Shown here: positions 55,389 through 64,000 of the stretch, piece after piece
Layout of the letters: each line of letters begins with the position of its first letter
Numbering within the stretch: the first letter of the stretch is position 1
Assembly (NCBI RefSeq): GCF_022376445.1
Contig: NW_025955049.1
Location: 62,001-126,000, forward strand
Length of the DNA: 64,000 bases
Source: Fomitopsis serialis
Lineage: Eukaryota; Basidiomycota; Agaricomycetes; Polyporales; Fomitopsidaceae
Reading direction: 5' to 3'
Notes under the pieces: generated by a model
Database searches by the model: none
Told to the model about the DNA's origin: nothing
Seen by the model: the letters and a program-made list of their open reading frames with translations, nothing else
Made by a program: the position numbers and the translations under genes

Positions 55389-55620
55389 GTAAGCGCCGAC
55401 GCCACATTGTCACCGCCGTGTTCTTACTCTCCCCCTGGTGGAGATATTCATTGCCCACACTAAATTTTGGTGCCAAATGCATGTTCTCATATCCAACATC
55501 ATATATTCCAAATCCTGGGGCTTAATCTTCAAAGCTGCAAGCGGGACGAGTGTTAAGCCCGGCGCCTCATGTGTCACAGTGGGTTACTGTGGGTGACACC
55601 ATCACGCTCACATCACATGT
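55389..55620 (-). repeat. Short dispersed repeat, copy D (inverted)
   Basis: Reverse complement shows CCGGGCTTAACACTCGTCCC, CAGCTTTGAAGATTAAGCCC, GGAATATATGATGTTGG, AGTGTGGGCAATGAATATCT, GGGGAGAGTAAGAA and TCGGCGCTTACAC. It is about 85 percent like copy C over the whole length. Confidence 0.85.
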
Positions 55621-56040
55621 CCAGTACTGTCCGAAGCTAATTGGGGTTCGTGAACCCAGTCATCGTCTAAATAGACCTGGTGAGCATAATTCATTGTGCA
55701 ATGAGTGATACCGGTATGTACAGTCAGTCACAGGCCTAGTGCACTGCAGCATCCGGATACTAAACATACTATTGCCTTAACACAGGCACCCCGCCGGCAG
55801 GACCTGAAGATCGCAACGCAGATAATGACGGTAATTGCACCCACAGATTATTGCGACACAGCTAGACACTCATTTTTGTATGCACAGATACACACCTTGG
55901 TTTCAGTGTACTGGATGCACAGGATACCTTACGGCGTCTCATGGCGCTCTCTGGAACTCATTTTGAAGCCCCGGAAAATTATCGTGAACGTAGTCATGCG
56001 ACATCCACATCCACTCGTACGTCCTCCACCCTGAATCCAA

Positions 56041-57632
56041 CAGCAGATAATCAATGCATGTTGTGAAGCAGCCGAGGCGGCAGCAAACCATCATGTTGAA
56101 CAGACTGATGACGAGAATATTAACGGAGCAAGTGTCGCTGACGAGCCAAGAACCCATGAATACTTACCGGCCTCGCCGCCGCATTTGTCTGCCCATGAGC
56201 CTGTACCGCTCCCACCGCTCCCGCTGCCTGTACCGATTGAACCGCCCACCAGTGCCCAACCTTCGTCTTCGGTCACTGTTATCATCTTTACCGGATTTGA
56301 TGACACTATTGTCGATCGTCCAAAGAGCTTGCTCGAGATCGTACTGGTCGAACCCCCATTTACACTCCAACATTTACTTTCCAGCCTCGCCGCACCCGTC
56401 CAGGGCGACTTATTCAACAATTGATCGCGCAGGGCCGGGCCTCTCACACCTACATTGGCACTTCTCGTCACCCACTCGATGTTGCGGAACACTCACCGGA
56501 CGAGTACTTCAGCTACCAGCGCAGCTTCCGCGAGCACGGAAACCTTGCTGCCATTCTGAATACCTCCCTTGGACGCGCTACCATCGAGAGCTGTGGAACG
56601 GGCCCTGACTTTCCAAGCCATGCCGAAGTGTACGAGCACGCTCGGAACCTTCAACCCGCTCTCCCTGATCATCTTCCTATTTATGCAATATACTGTTATC
56701 ATGATCCGGTAAGTCATACACTACACTTGAATCACAGTGGCTACGCACTTATACAGTATGGAACGGCGATAGATGGTGTTGAGCCCAACTTCCATGGCCA
56801 CAAGTTCAGCAGATCCCGCACTGGCAGTCCCTCTGGGTGCGCTTCGACTGGGCAGTAACACTGAACCTAGCCTGGCACAACCACTGATTGCCTCGTTCCC
56901 CGTGTCCGATGCGGATGGGACCACCAGCCACGCTCAGCCACAGCCAGTGTCAGCGGAGGATGCGGATGCCATACTCCTGCAACAATACATCGAGCAGCAC
57001 TTCACTGCGGAGTCGGGCGTTATCCGTGATATTCAAAGTCGCCAGGAACAACTTCAGGGCCATGCTCGGCCGGGGCGGTCACACACTGCGAGGAACCGAC
57101 GACTACCACTGAACCTGTGGTTGTTCCGGTTCCGAATGCTCAAGACGATCTTCTCACATTTTGGAATACCTGTGAACAGCCCTCTAGGCACCGTGGAGTC
57201 ACGCGTACCAGGATCCACACCTCAGTTGGTGGGATCCAGAGTTCAAGGGAAAACCGCTCGTGTGACGTATCAAGAGATCTTCAACTGGGCAGGAGTAGAG
57301 GCGAACACTGCTGCCAACATTCGCCCCATCTACCTGCATCTCGAAGCTGCGTATCGCGCGAACCATCCTTGAACCGCGCAGATGTCTTTGCCACCCTACC
57401 GGAGGGACCGAAGCAGCTGATCAAGCTTGCTGGCGCCATCATTGAGGGGCCGTACTTCAGTGGGATTGAGGAGGATCTCGACACCGATGAGCAGATCCCT
57501 TGGGTGACGATGAAACAGTCAACCTGTACGGAGGGATTACGTGTCTTCCACAAGACCTCAGGGCGTAAGTGCACTCAAGTCTGGCATCTGCACCGGGATG
57601 ATGCTGATTCCAACGCTTTCCAGACTTCATAG
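56041..57632 (+). CDS. Uncharacterised multi-exon gene convergent with the integrase gene
   Basis: Unknown family. Exons joined by eye: from an acceptor at 56040, QQIINACCEAAEAAANHHVE, VTVIIFTGFDDTIVDRPKSL, an intron GTACTG...TTCCAG (about 56338-56381), then RLIQQLIAQGRASHTYIGTS, LAAILNTSLGRATIESCG, SHAEVYEHARNLQPALPDHL, IYAIYCYHDP and an intron GTAAGT at 56709. Later coding-like pieces are LWVRFDWAVTLNLAWHN, VVVPVPNAQDDLLTFWN, LSWWDPEFKGKPL, NRADVFATLPEGPKQLIKLA and GPYFSGIEEDLDTDEQIPWV. Not all joins are settled, so frame breaks are possible; an upstream first exon is missing. It ends about 77 bp from the integrase stop, tail to tail. Confidence 0.5.
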
Positions 57633-57708
57633 GCCAAATTGCAGGTGCCCCGTAGGGGGATAATCGAGAGCATGCATAGAGAACGTGAATGGAAAACATA
57701 AATTGACG

Positions 57709-60199
57709 TCACTCAGGATCAATAGCATACATCTGCTGGCATATCCTAAGAGCCTCGACCCAGACGAGACGACAAATGCCCATGTCTCGAGATGAACGGT
57801 TGACACGCAGAGCAAGTTCTGCATCCAACGCAGCAACCTCAGCTGGTGTGAACGGGCAATTTGGCGCCTCACATTCGACCACAGACAACTCGCTAGGGCG
57901 TGTAAACCCTGGAGAGAAAGGGTTAGCTGCCTCCCACTCATCCGGGTTGTTGTTGAGATGGTGCGCCATGAGCATCGGATCGTCTAGCACATCCCAGTCA
58001 ATGCCATACGCCTGTGGGTCATCAATGGCATCGTGGAGGGGTTCGCGTCGCTGGACACGAATGTCTTGGTGATTCCCAATACCTCGTGGCCCATTCTCGA
58101 TCATTCCGAAGATGAAGCGGTCGCGCGGACTACGAGAGCGGTCTGTGACGTGCCGCTCATGGAGGGAGTGGCTGTTCCAAGACGCTGCCCAGTCATAGAC
58201 ATCGGCGTTGATATTCCCAAGAAACAGATGGTGAACGAGCCAGATGTGCGCAGGGCGGGAAGAATGGAGACCTGCGTTGTGCTCAAGCTGAAGGAAGAAG
58301 TTCTTCCACTTCTGGCCTACGCCACGGGTGAAGTCGTACCATAAGCGCTCGACACGAGTGTTGTGGACGCTCCTGGATAGATAGGTAATTGTGAGCTCCA
58401 GATCTCTGGGTAGTACGACAATGCTGACCTGCCCCATATGTATGATCCCCGCCCATGACCTTGATGCTCATCCTGCCACCGAGCAACGAGCACATTCTCA
58501 CCTCCATGGTCACCACGTACGCGACTGGGATCTCCACAATCAGCGCGTGCATGGTGGAAGAGAAGCAACACTGTCTCGGCCCGATTGTTGTTATGTACGC
58601 GGATGCCGACAATGTACCGGGACCAGCCGTCAATGAAGCAATGAACGACCAATTTCCATCGAATGAGCCCTGCAAAATTGAAGAAGGTACATTGTGAGTA
58701 TTGCGTCACTAAGAGTTCAACAGCTTCTAGTGAATACACACCGTGCTGACCATCGTGGTGCCACAGTGCGTTTGGGCCGGCCACCTTGTATATTCGGCGG
58801 TGAATGCGCCGATCAGCGAAGATGTTACCGGTAATGCCATGCACACGGACATAGGCCGCTAAGAGGCGCGTACGAGGAACACGGTGGCCCTGAGAACGCA
58901 AACAGCCAGCCAGCATGCGACGCCCAAAGTTGGGGAACACGGCGAGGATGGAACTGACTACAGTGTCAAGTTCGCCATCAGATAGCGTAGAGACAGGTGG
59001 CGTGGTTGATGTATGAGTGCGGGTGACAGTCCCGGATGCATCTGTGACCTGCTGAATGACAGGTGCTCCAGGTTCGACGAGATTGTGTTCAAGGGCACGT
59101 CGACGGACAGTGCGACTTGAACAGCTGAAGACAGGCGCCAAGCCCAGAGGTCCCCGCATCTGTAAGCCAGTCTCAAGGAATGAGGGGTTGATCTCTACGC
59201 GTGGGCGCCCCCGGCGTCCAGTCCGCACACGCTCAGCAATGACTATGGGCGGGCCTGCTGGCGGATCAGACGAGCGGTGCACCGCTTCATCAAGGACCTC
59301 AACCATATTTGAGACGCCAAGCCGGAGATCGTTGAACTCCACAGGGCGAAAGAGCGTGCAGTGCTGCGCAGAGAGAAGTCATTGTATCAGTTGAATTGAA
59401 TAAATCTAAGGGCATCGAGAGAGCGTACAGGTTCCACCTCAGCCAAAAACCGCAATACCTCCTCCCTCTGTTGCATCAACCTGTCTGCATCCCCAACTTG
59501 GGTCTGAGCCGCTGTCGTAACCCGATCACACAGCACAAAATATGCTGAGCGGATGTTATCGACAAGGGTATTCGAACGGGTGAGATTCTCCGTGGTGCTG
59601 TCGATGCTATTGACAACGCTGGTGAGACTTGCACGGAGGTTCGCAAGCTCGTCTGGGGGAATGATGGCATGATTCTGCAAACAATTAGCTTAGACCGAAG
59701 AAAGACAATGAACGAAATGAGCGTACCTCCTCGGCATCCGCAAACAAGCGCAGTGCCATTTCCCGGTGGATGGGCAGCACTTCCGAGTAATCTGCAATGC
59801 TGTGGAGCAACACCCATGCCGTGCGGTCGCACAGAACTCGATGTCGGAATCGAATGGCTTGTAAACTTGAGTGGTTGCCAGCCGGGGTCAGATGCGTGAT
59901 AATGGCGTCGTCGAGTGCATGGAGCATAGTCGTGACACTGTGTTGGAGGTTGAGAAACTCATCCTGAGGGATAGACACATGCTCCTGTGCCATTCAGTGT
60001 CAGTCGAAAGCCCGAGGTAAAAGGAGGTAAAAGAACGAAGGCTCACCTGATCTGCGTAAGCCTGAAGGCGGAGAACATCTTCCTGTCGTTGTGTGAAGAT
60101 CTCAACGTGACCAACAGCATCAGAGGCCTCAAGCACAGAGTGAATGTCTCGGGAGAGGATCTGGAACGATGTGCGTATGTGATTGAGGACAGCAGCCAT
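57709..60199 (-). CDS. DDE integrase (rve-type core) of a DNA-transposon-like element
   Basis: Start MAAVLNHIRTSF at 60199, several helical N-terminal exons (EHVSIPQDEFLNLQHSVTTM, NHAIIPPDELANLRASLTSV), then VEVLDEAVHRSSDPP, a GRRGRPRVE hook-like basic motif, HTH-like VSSILAVFPNFGRRMLAGCL with RVPRTRLLAAYVRVHG, and the core: first Asp in NALWHHDGQHG, joined to LIRWKLVVHCFIDGWSRYIV, second Asp in RVRGDHGGENVLVARW, Glu in RSVHNTRVERLWYDFTRGVG. The tail has YAIDPE at 57709. Introns remove the sequences between these blocks in frame; no break was seen. This integrase class is common in multicopy mushroom loci. It would cut and join element ends in the nucleus. Confidence 0.88.
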
Positions 60200-60339
60200 G
60201 GATAGAGAAGTGAGAAACACCGGGAAGTGTCGCCAGGTCACTGACAGCGGGGGTGAAGGTGTTGAATCTGACTGACTCGGGCAACTCACAGCTAGCCTGA
60301 GAAATTGTGTTGGTTCGGTGTCCGGAAATCACAGGCAGT

Positions 60340-60750
60340 AGTAAGTACAGGACCGTACAGGATTGTACAGGATCATACAGGATCATGAAGGATCTCCTGC
60401 GAAGTTACATGGAGCGACAGGAAATGACAGGACAGGAACGGACAGGAACGAACAGGAACTGACGAGAACTGATGGGAACGAACAAGAGCTGACAGGAATG
60501 GAGGTGTGTATGCCATTCCATGCCGGATATTGAATGAGCGGCCATGTATGCGTAGATAGATAGCAGCTTTTAGTCCAGCCCCATCATTCATGCGAGCTCG
60601 GAACGTGTACGTACAGGACGGGCACACAACTGGAGGAATAGGACTGGACGTGGGCGGACATGATGGGACAGGCTGTGACAGGACATGAAGGGACGGCTAT
60701 GACAGGAACGTACCGGATCCGATAGGATATGATAGGATATGACCTATGTG
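60340..60750 (-). repeat. CAGGA / TCCTG repeats upstream of the integrase gene
   Basis: On the plus strand ACAGGATCNTACAGGATCAT and GACAGGAACGGACAGGAACG words recur through 60340-60500, then GACAGGACATGAAGGGACGG at 60677-60696. In the integrase gene's own direction these are TCCTGT repeats, the same kind as before the HECT-like gene. Confidence 0.85.
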
Positions 60751-61797
60751 CTTGAGATCCCTTTCGATTCCGAGCCAACCTCTGATTTCCTGAGGTTACA
60801 CAAAGATAAAGAAGAGATTCGGAAGTGTCCGATACTGAACCGTATGTTCTGGTAAGAAACCTTGTGGTCTGATAGGATGCTGCTCGATATCACAGACTCA
60901 CTCAGTGGCGGTTCCCTGAGGACTATATAGGTCAGTAGCGAAAGGATTTTTGTCCTGTACGGGCCTTGATACGGTACTGTACATGGTCGCCTTAATACGT
61001 AATGTTATGCAACCATCGACAATTGTCCATATTCATATGCAGTGTTAATTTAGATTATGCTACGCAAGGAAGGCAGCGGTTGGCCGCACGTCCAACTTCG
61101 GCGACGAGCTTGATTCCTCTCCGTCCTTCGCATTTCCATCATTGTTCCGTTCCACATAGTACCACACTTTTGACACGGCATCTCAGGGGTAGAAGGCGAC
61201 CTCGTATTAACAAGCCGACTTCTAATCATTCAGATAACTGCCCTGGGTCCCGTCTGAGGTGTGTAGACGTGTTACTATCAGTATGTCAGGGATGTCACTG
61301 CTGTGGTATTGTCCAGATGACATTCATATTCTCCGAGTCAGCAGCGTGCTGAATACCGCTGATTGGAGGCAACGCGACTCATCTGTCATGCATGTATTTT
61401 TCAAATGCCACGAATTGCCAGGTGATGTCTGATTCGGATGGAAGTCAACTTGAGACGCACTATCATACGATCGCATCGCCGACCACACCTCGCACGAACC
61501 CGACTAATACGTGTACCTTTCTAATCCTCAAATCATCTATCACGCCTGAAAGCCTGACAGGCGAGAAATCCGATGAGTACGCCTCAAGTTGTTCTTGATA
61601 ATCAAGTGAGCACAGGACTGTCTACGAACAAACGTGACTTAATCAGTATCAATCTAGCGTCGCAGATTCGTGAACAAGCAATACATATATCCGGGTGCGC
61701 CCTTCAGGGATCTCAACCCTCAGCACTACCTCCTAGGCGCTAGGACTCGTTACTAGTACTCGGCTGTTCTGCATTTTGTGATTACTGACTCGAGGCC
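60751..61797. other. Intergenic, no gene recognised
   Basis: About 1 kb between the candidate element and the DUF6534-like gene. Nothing supported. Confidence 0.45.
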
Positions 61798-63851
61798 ATG
61801 AGTTCTCCGCCAGCATTGGACGGTCTTCTCGGGGCTGTCTTCATTGGCATCGTTCTATCCACCATGTACGTGTGTCGCAGACTCCGGAAGCGCTCATCGT
61901 AACTCCTCCTACAGAATTTACGGCATCACGTGTTTGCAAGTATATCTCTACTACACCAAACATTGTCGCGACGACGGTCGTGGTATGAAAGTATATGTAG
62001 GATGATTGTTTGCTTCAATCGCTCGACACTGAGGCTCACGGCATACTGGCAGGTCTCGCTCCTGTTGTAAGAACTCACTTTGATTCCGGCCTATATCCTG
62101 ATGTGGCTGCAATCACTGACTACTATCAAGGGGCTTCGATACCTTGCATGTTGCACTCTTGGCGATCACCTATTACTATTATACCGTAACCCACTTCGGT
62201 GACTTCGGAAGGCTTCAAGGAGATACTTGGTAAACATGCAGTATAGATTCAATCGCCATCTGACGCTGGTCGCGGTCGCAGGAGTTTATCGGTATGAATA
62301 CTCTTTTCGTCTGTGTCGCATGTACTAAGGCAATCACAGGCACAAAACACTGTTGGCGTGAGTACATATTCATGACAAAATTACTATGTGTTACTAATAC
62401 GCTACCTAGGGTATCTTAAGCGCCATGACACAGTTGTAGGTATTCTACATTTGTCACCCGTCGTCATACTCGCTACACTGGTCATGCTAGTTTCTTTGCA
62501 TATCGCCTATATAACCGTGAGTTTACGCTCTTATACCAGTGAGACGCGCAAAGCATCGTTTAACGTCATGCCTATAGTCAGCGGGAAGTTGTTGTGGTTG
62601 CCGATAGCAATAGTACGTGCATGGCCTTCCCAGCCCTACGTCTGGACCTGACGACTTACGTGGGTGGATACGAAGTGTGTCATTTCGTTGGTACAGACTG
62701 GTCAGTTGCTGATCTACCGCATTCTGGAATTGCTGAACTGTTGATTACCAGGTTGCTCTGCCGGTGCTTGCTTTTCTTGACATCACTAACGCACGGCGTG
62801 AAACTGACATTCGTACTTGCCACACTTACATCAGCATACACCGCCGTGGGGTATGAAATGAATGCCATAACTCAATCCCATTGACTAACCGAAGCCTCCT
62901 CCAGATACATGAATCATTATTTTGATGCATCGCAAAAGGCGTTGGTGCGTTTGTTATCGATATATGACTGGGAACGAGACCTGAGTCGTATTACCCCAAG
63001 CCTTACGTGACTGCAGGCCTCATTGCTGACATCGTTTGCGACTCGCTCATCGCTGCTAGTATGATGTTCTTCCTCCTGAAGAAACGCACCCAATTCGCTA
63101 AGTGCGGCAGTCTACTTCACAAGTTTTGCTTTAACTTACAATTGATTGGACTATCAGGACCAACAGAGTGCTCAATCTTCTTGTCACATATGCTTTGAAT
63201 ACTTGTAGGGCATGTTTCACTGTACTTCCGTCACGAAGTGATACCAATTATGACGATGACAGGTCTTCTTACAACGTGAGTGCTGGTGCACACAAGCTTA
63301 TCAGTCCATAGCTAAATGAGCTCCAGAGTGTTCACCGTGATTTGCTTCATTTTTGTGGGTCGAGATAGAGCCCTCATGATGATACTCGCTCATGATGACG
63401 GCATGTTACACAGTGGTATACCTCAACAGACACTCTGATCTACGCTGTGTTCTACTGGGTCCTTATTCGCCGTACGTCGACAACTCTATTCTGCCATGGA
63501 AGTGTCTCACTCGTCATCTGTAGTGTATTCCTGTTCACTGGTGTCAACGTAGGCAATCGGCGAACGTATTTCTACGCTCTTCCTGACGCGACTGACGCGA
63601 CCATTTTATACAGGCTGAATACAAGAGACACCATCAAACATGTTCTCGAATCGGGCTCTCACGAACTATTCGGCATCCGATCTACTACCACAGTGATACC
63701 CAGTGAGGCCTCTTCAAGACGGGCAGTCACTAGCAAGGGTTGGGCGGACCCTCGCTCACTCACTGTTGACATTGGCGCGGACGACATAAACATCAAGACG
63801 TCCACTATGTTGAATGATGTAGATGCAGATGAACACGTAGCACTCCCATGA
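61798..63851 (+). CDS. DUF6534-like multi-pass membrane protein
   Basis: Start MSSPPALDGLLGAVFIGIVL at 61798, then across an intron (GTACGT...CTACAG) IIYGITCLQVYLYYTKHCRD, the standard start of DUF6534 proteins. Later exons: DTLHVALLAITYYYYTVTHF followed by GDFGRLQ, ILATLVMLVSLHIAYITVSL, TAGLIADIVCDSLIAASMMF followed by FLLKKRT (the DUF6534 helix pair), VFTVICFIFVGRDR-like, and a long hydrophilic tail ending DADEHVALP at 63851. Expected seven membrane helices and a cytosolic tail. The family is greatly expanded in mushrooms and has no known function. Several exon joins are tentative, and the segment at 62000-62140 is hard to read as coding, so partial decay is possible. Confidence 0.75.
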
Positions 63852-63927
63852 TTTGTCTATCGAATGTATTTCTTGCAGTTTGGGTGTAAATAGAGGAACT
63901 CTACAAGCCGACACTTGCTAGACACTC

Positions 63928-63952
63928 AGCCGCCTCCCTTCGGGAGTCGGCT
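63928..63952. repeat. Short hairpin with TTC loop
   Basis: AGCCGCCTCCC pairs with GGGAGTCGGCT with one mismatch around a TTC loop, about 80 bp after the stop of the DUF6534-like gene. It may fold in the 3' UTR. Confidence 0.8.
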
Positions 63953-64000
63953 TCGTGCCATGGCCCCCCAGTGCCAGCGCCAGATATCAGAGCCCGCCCA

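Larger units (their letters stand above)
38450..60750. mobile_element. Candidate large composite element with inward HECT-like gene and DDE integrase
   Basis: Inference from layout. The left edge (38450-38730) and right edge (60340-60750) carry TCCTG-rich repeats in opposite orientation; CCGTCCCTTCATCTCCTGTC at 38707-38726 matches the reverse complement of 60677-60696 at 19 of 20 positions, and GTCATAGCCG at 38615-38624 matches the complement of 60694-60703. Genes next to the edges point inward (HECT-like, plus; integrase, minus). Two further uncharacterised plus-strand genes and decayed host-gene pieces lie between. Exact termini and target duplications were not found, and the region may instead be two separate elements that share promoter repeats. 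Confidence 0.4.

Noticed and set aside
1..64000. CRISPR array or prokaryotic operon
   Set aside because: No regularly spaced repeats with unique spacers; genes have spliceosomal introns throughout.
1..64000. tRNA or rRNA genes
   Set aside because: No convincing cloverleaf, T-loop GGTTCGANNCC with matching stems, or rRNA segment was found by eye; a covariance search was not possible.

Overview
The window is nuclear DNA of a basidiomycete fungus, most likely an agaricomycete of the polypore/white-rot type. The evidence is the gene structure (many introns of about 50-65 bp with GT-AG ends and a CTAAC-like branch site) and the families present: Plavaka-type transposase, Ty3/gypsy with extra antisense genes, Ty1/copia, a CYP63-like P450, a TMEM53/PaxU-like protein and a DUF6534-like membrane protein. 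All assignments come from reading translations by eye; no database search was possible.

Layout. 0-1 kb holds the 3' end of a copia element. 1-10.7 kb holds a 5'-truncated, frameshifted gypsy element with two spliced antisense genes behind pol; the whole stretch is marked by a striking excess of the palindrome TTCGAA. 10.7-12.1 kb is a broken Plavaka transposase. 12.1-19.5 kb is mostly gene-poor, with a decayed calmodulin copy, a C-rich repeat block and a perfect hairpin. 19.5-37.5 kb is the conventional gene island: CYP63-like P450, acyl-CoA oxidase-like flavoprotein, TMEM53/PaxU-like hydrolase, AYR1-like short-chain reductase, MFS exporter and a second P450, all but the TMEM53 gene on the minus strand. 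The set looks like lipid or secondary-metabolite tailoring, oxidation and export without a backbone synthase.

38.4-60.8 kb looks like a large composite mobile region. A HECT-like gene reads inward from the left, a DDE integrase gene reads inward from the right, TCCTG-rich repeats lie in inverted orientation at the two edges, and two uncharacterised multi-exon genes lie between. Four copies of a short repeat and a scrap-yard of broken host genes (ATP-citrate lyase, two GH2 beta-mannosidase copies, a polyketide-synthase ACP/thioesterase end) also lie inside. 61.8-63.9 kb is a DUF6534-like membrane protein gene.

The most interesting signals are the candidate integrase+HECT element with captured gene debris, a tandem pair at 0.8-1.0 kb in which the second copy is exactly the spliced form of the first, and the still-open antisense genes on a dead gypsy element, one with a Zn2Cys6-like cysteine array.
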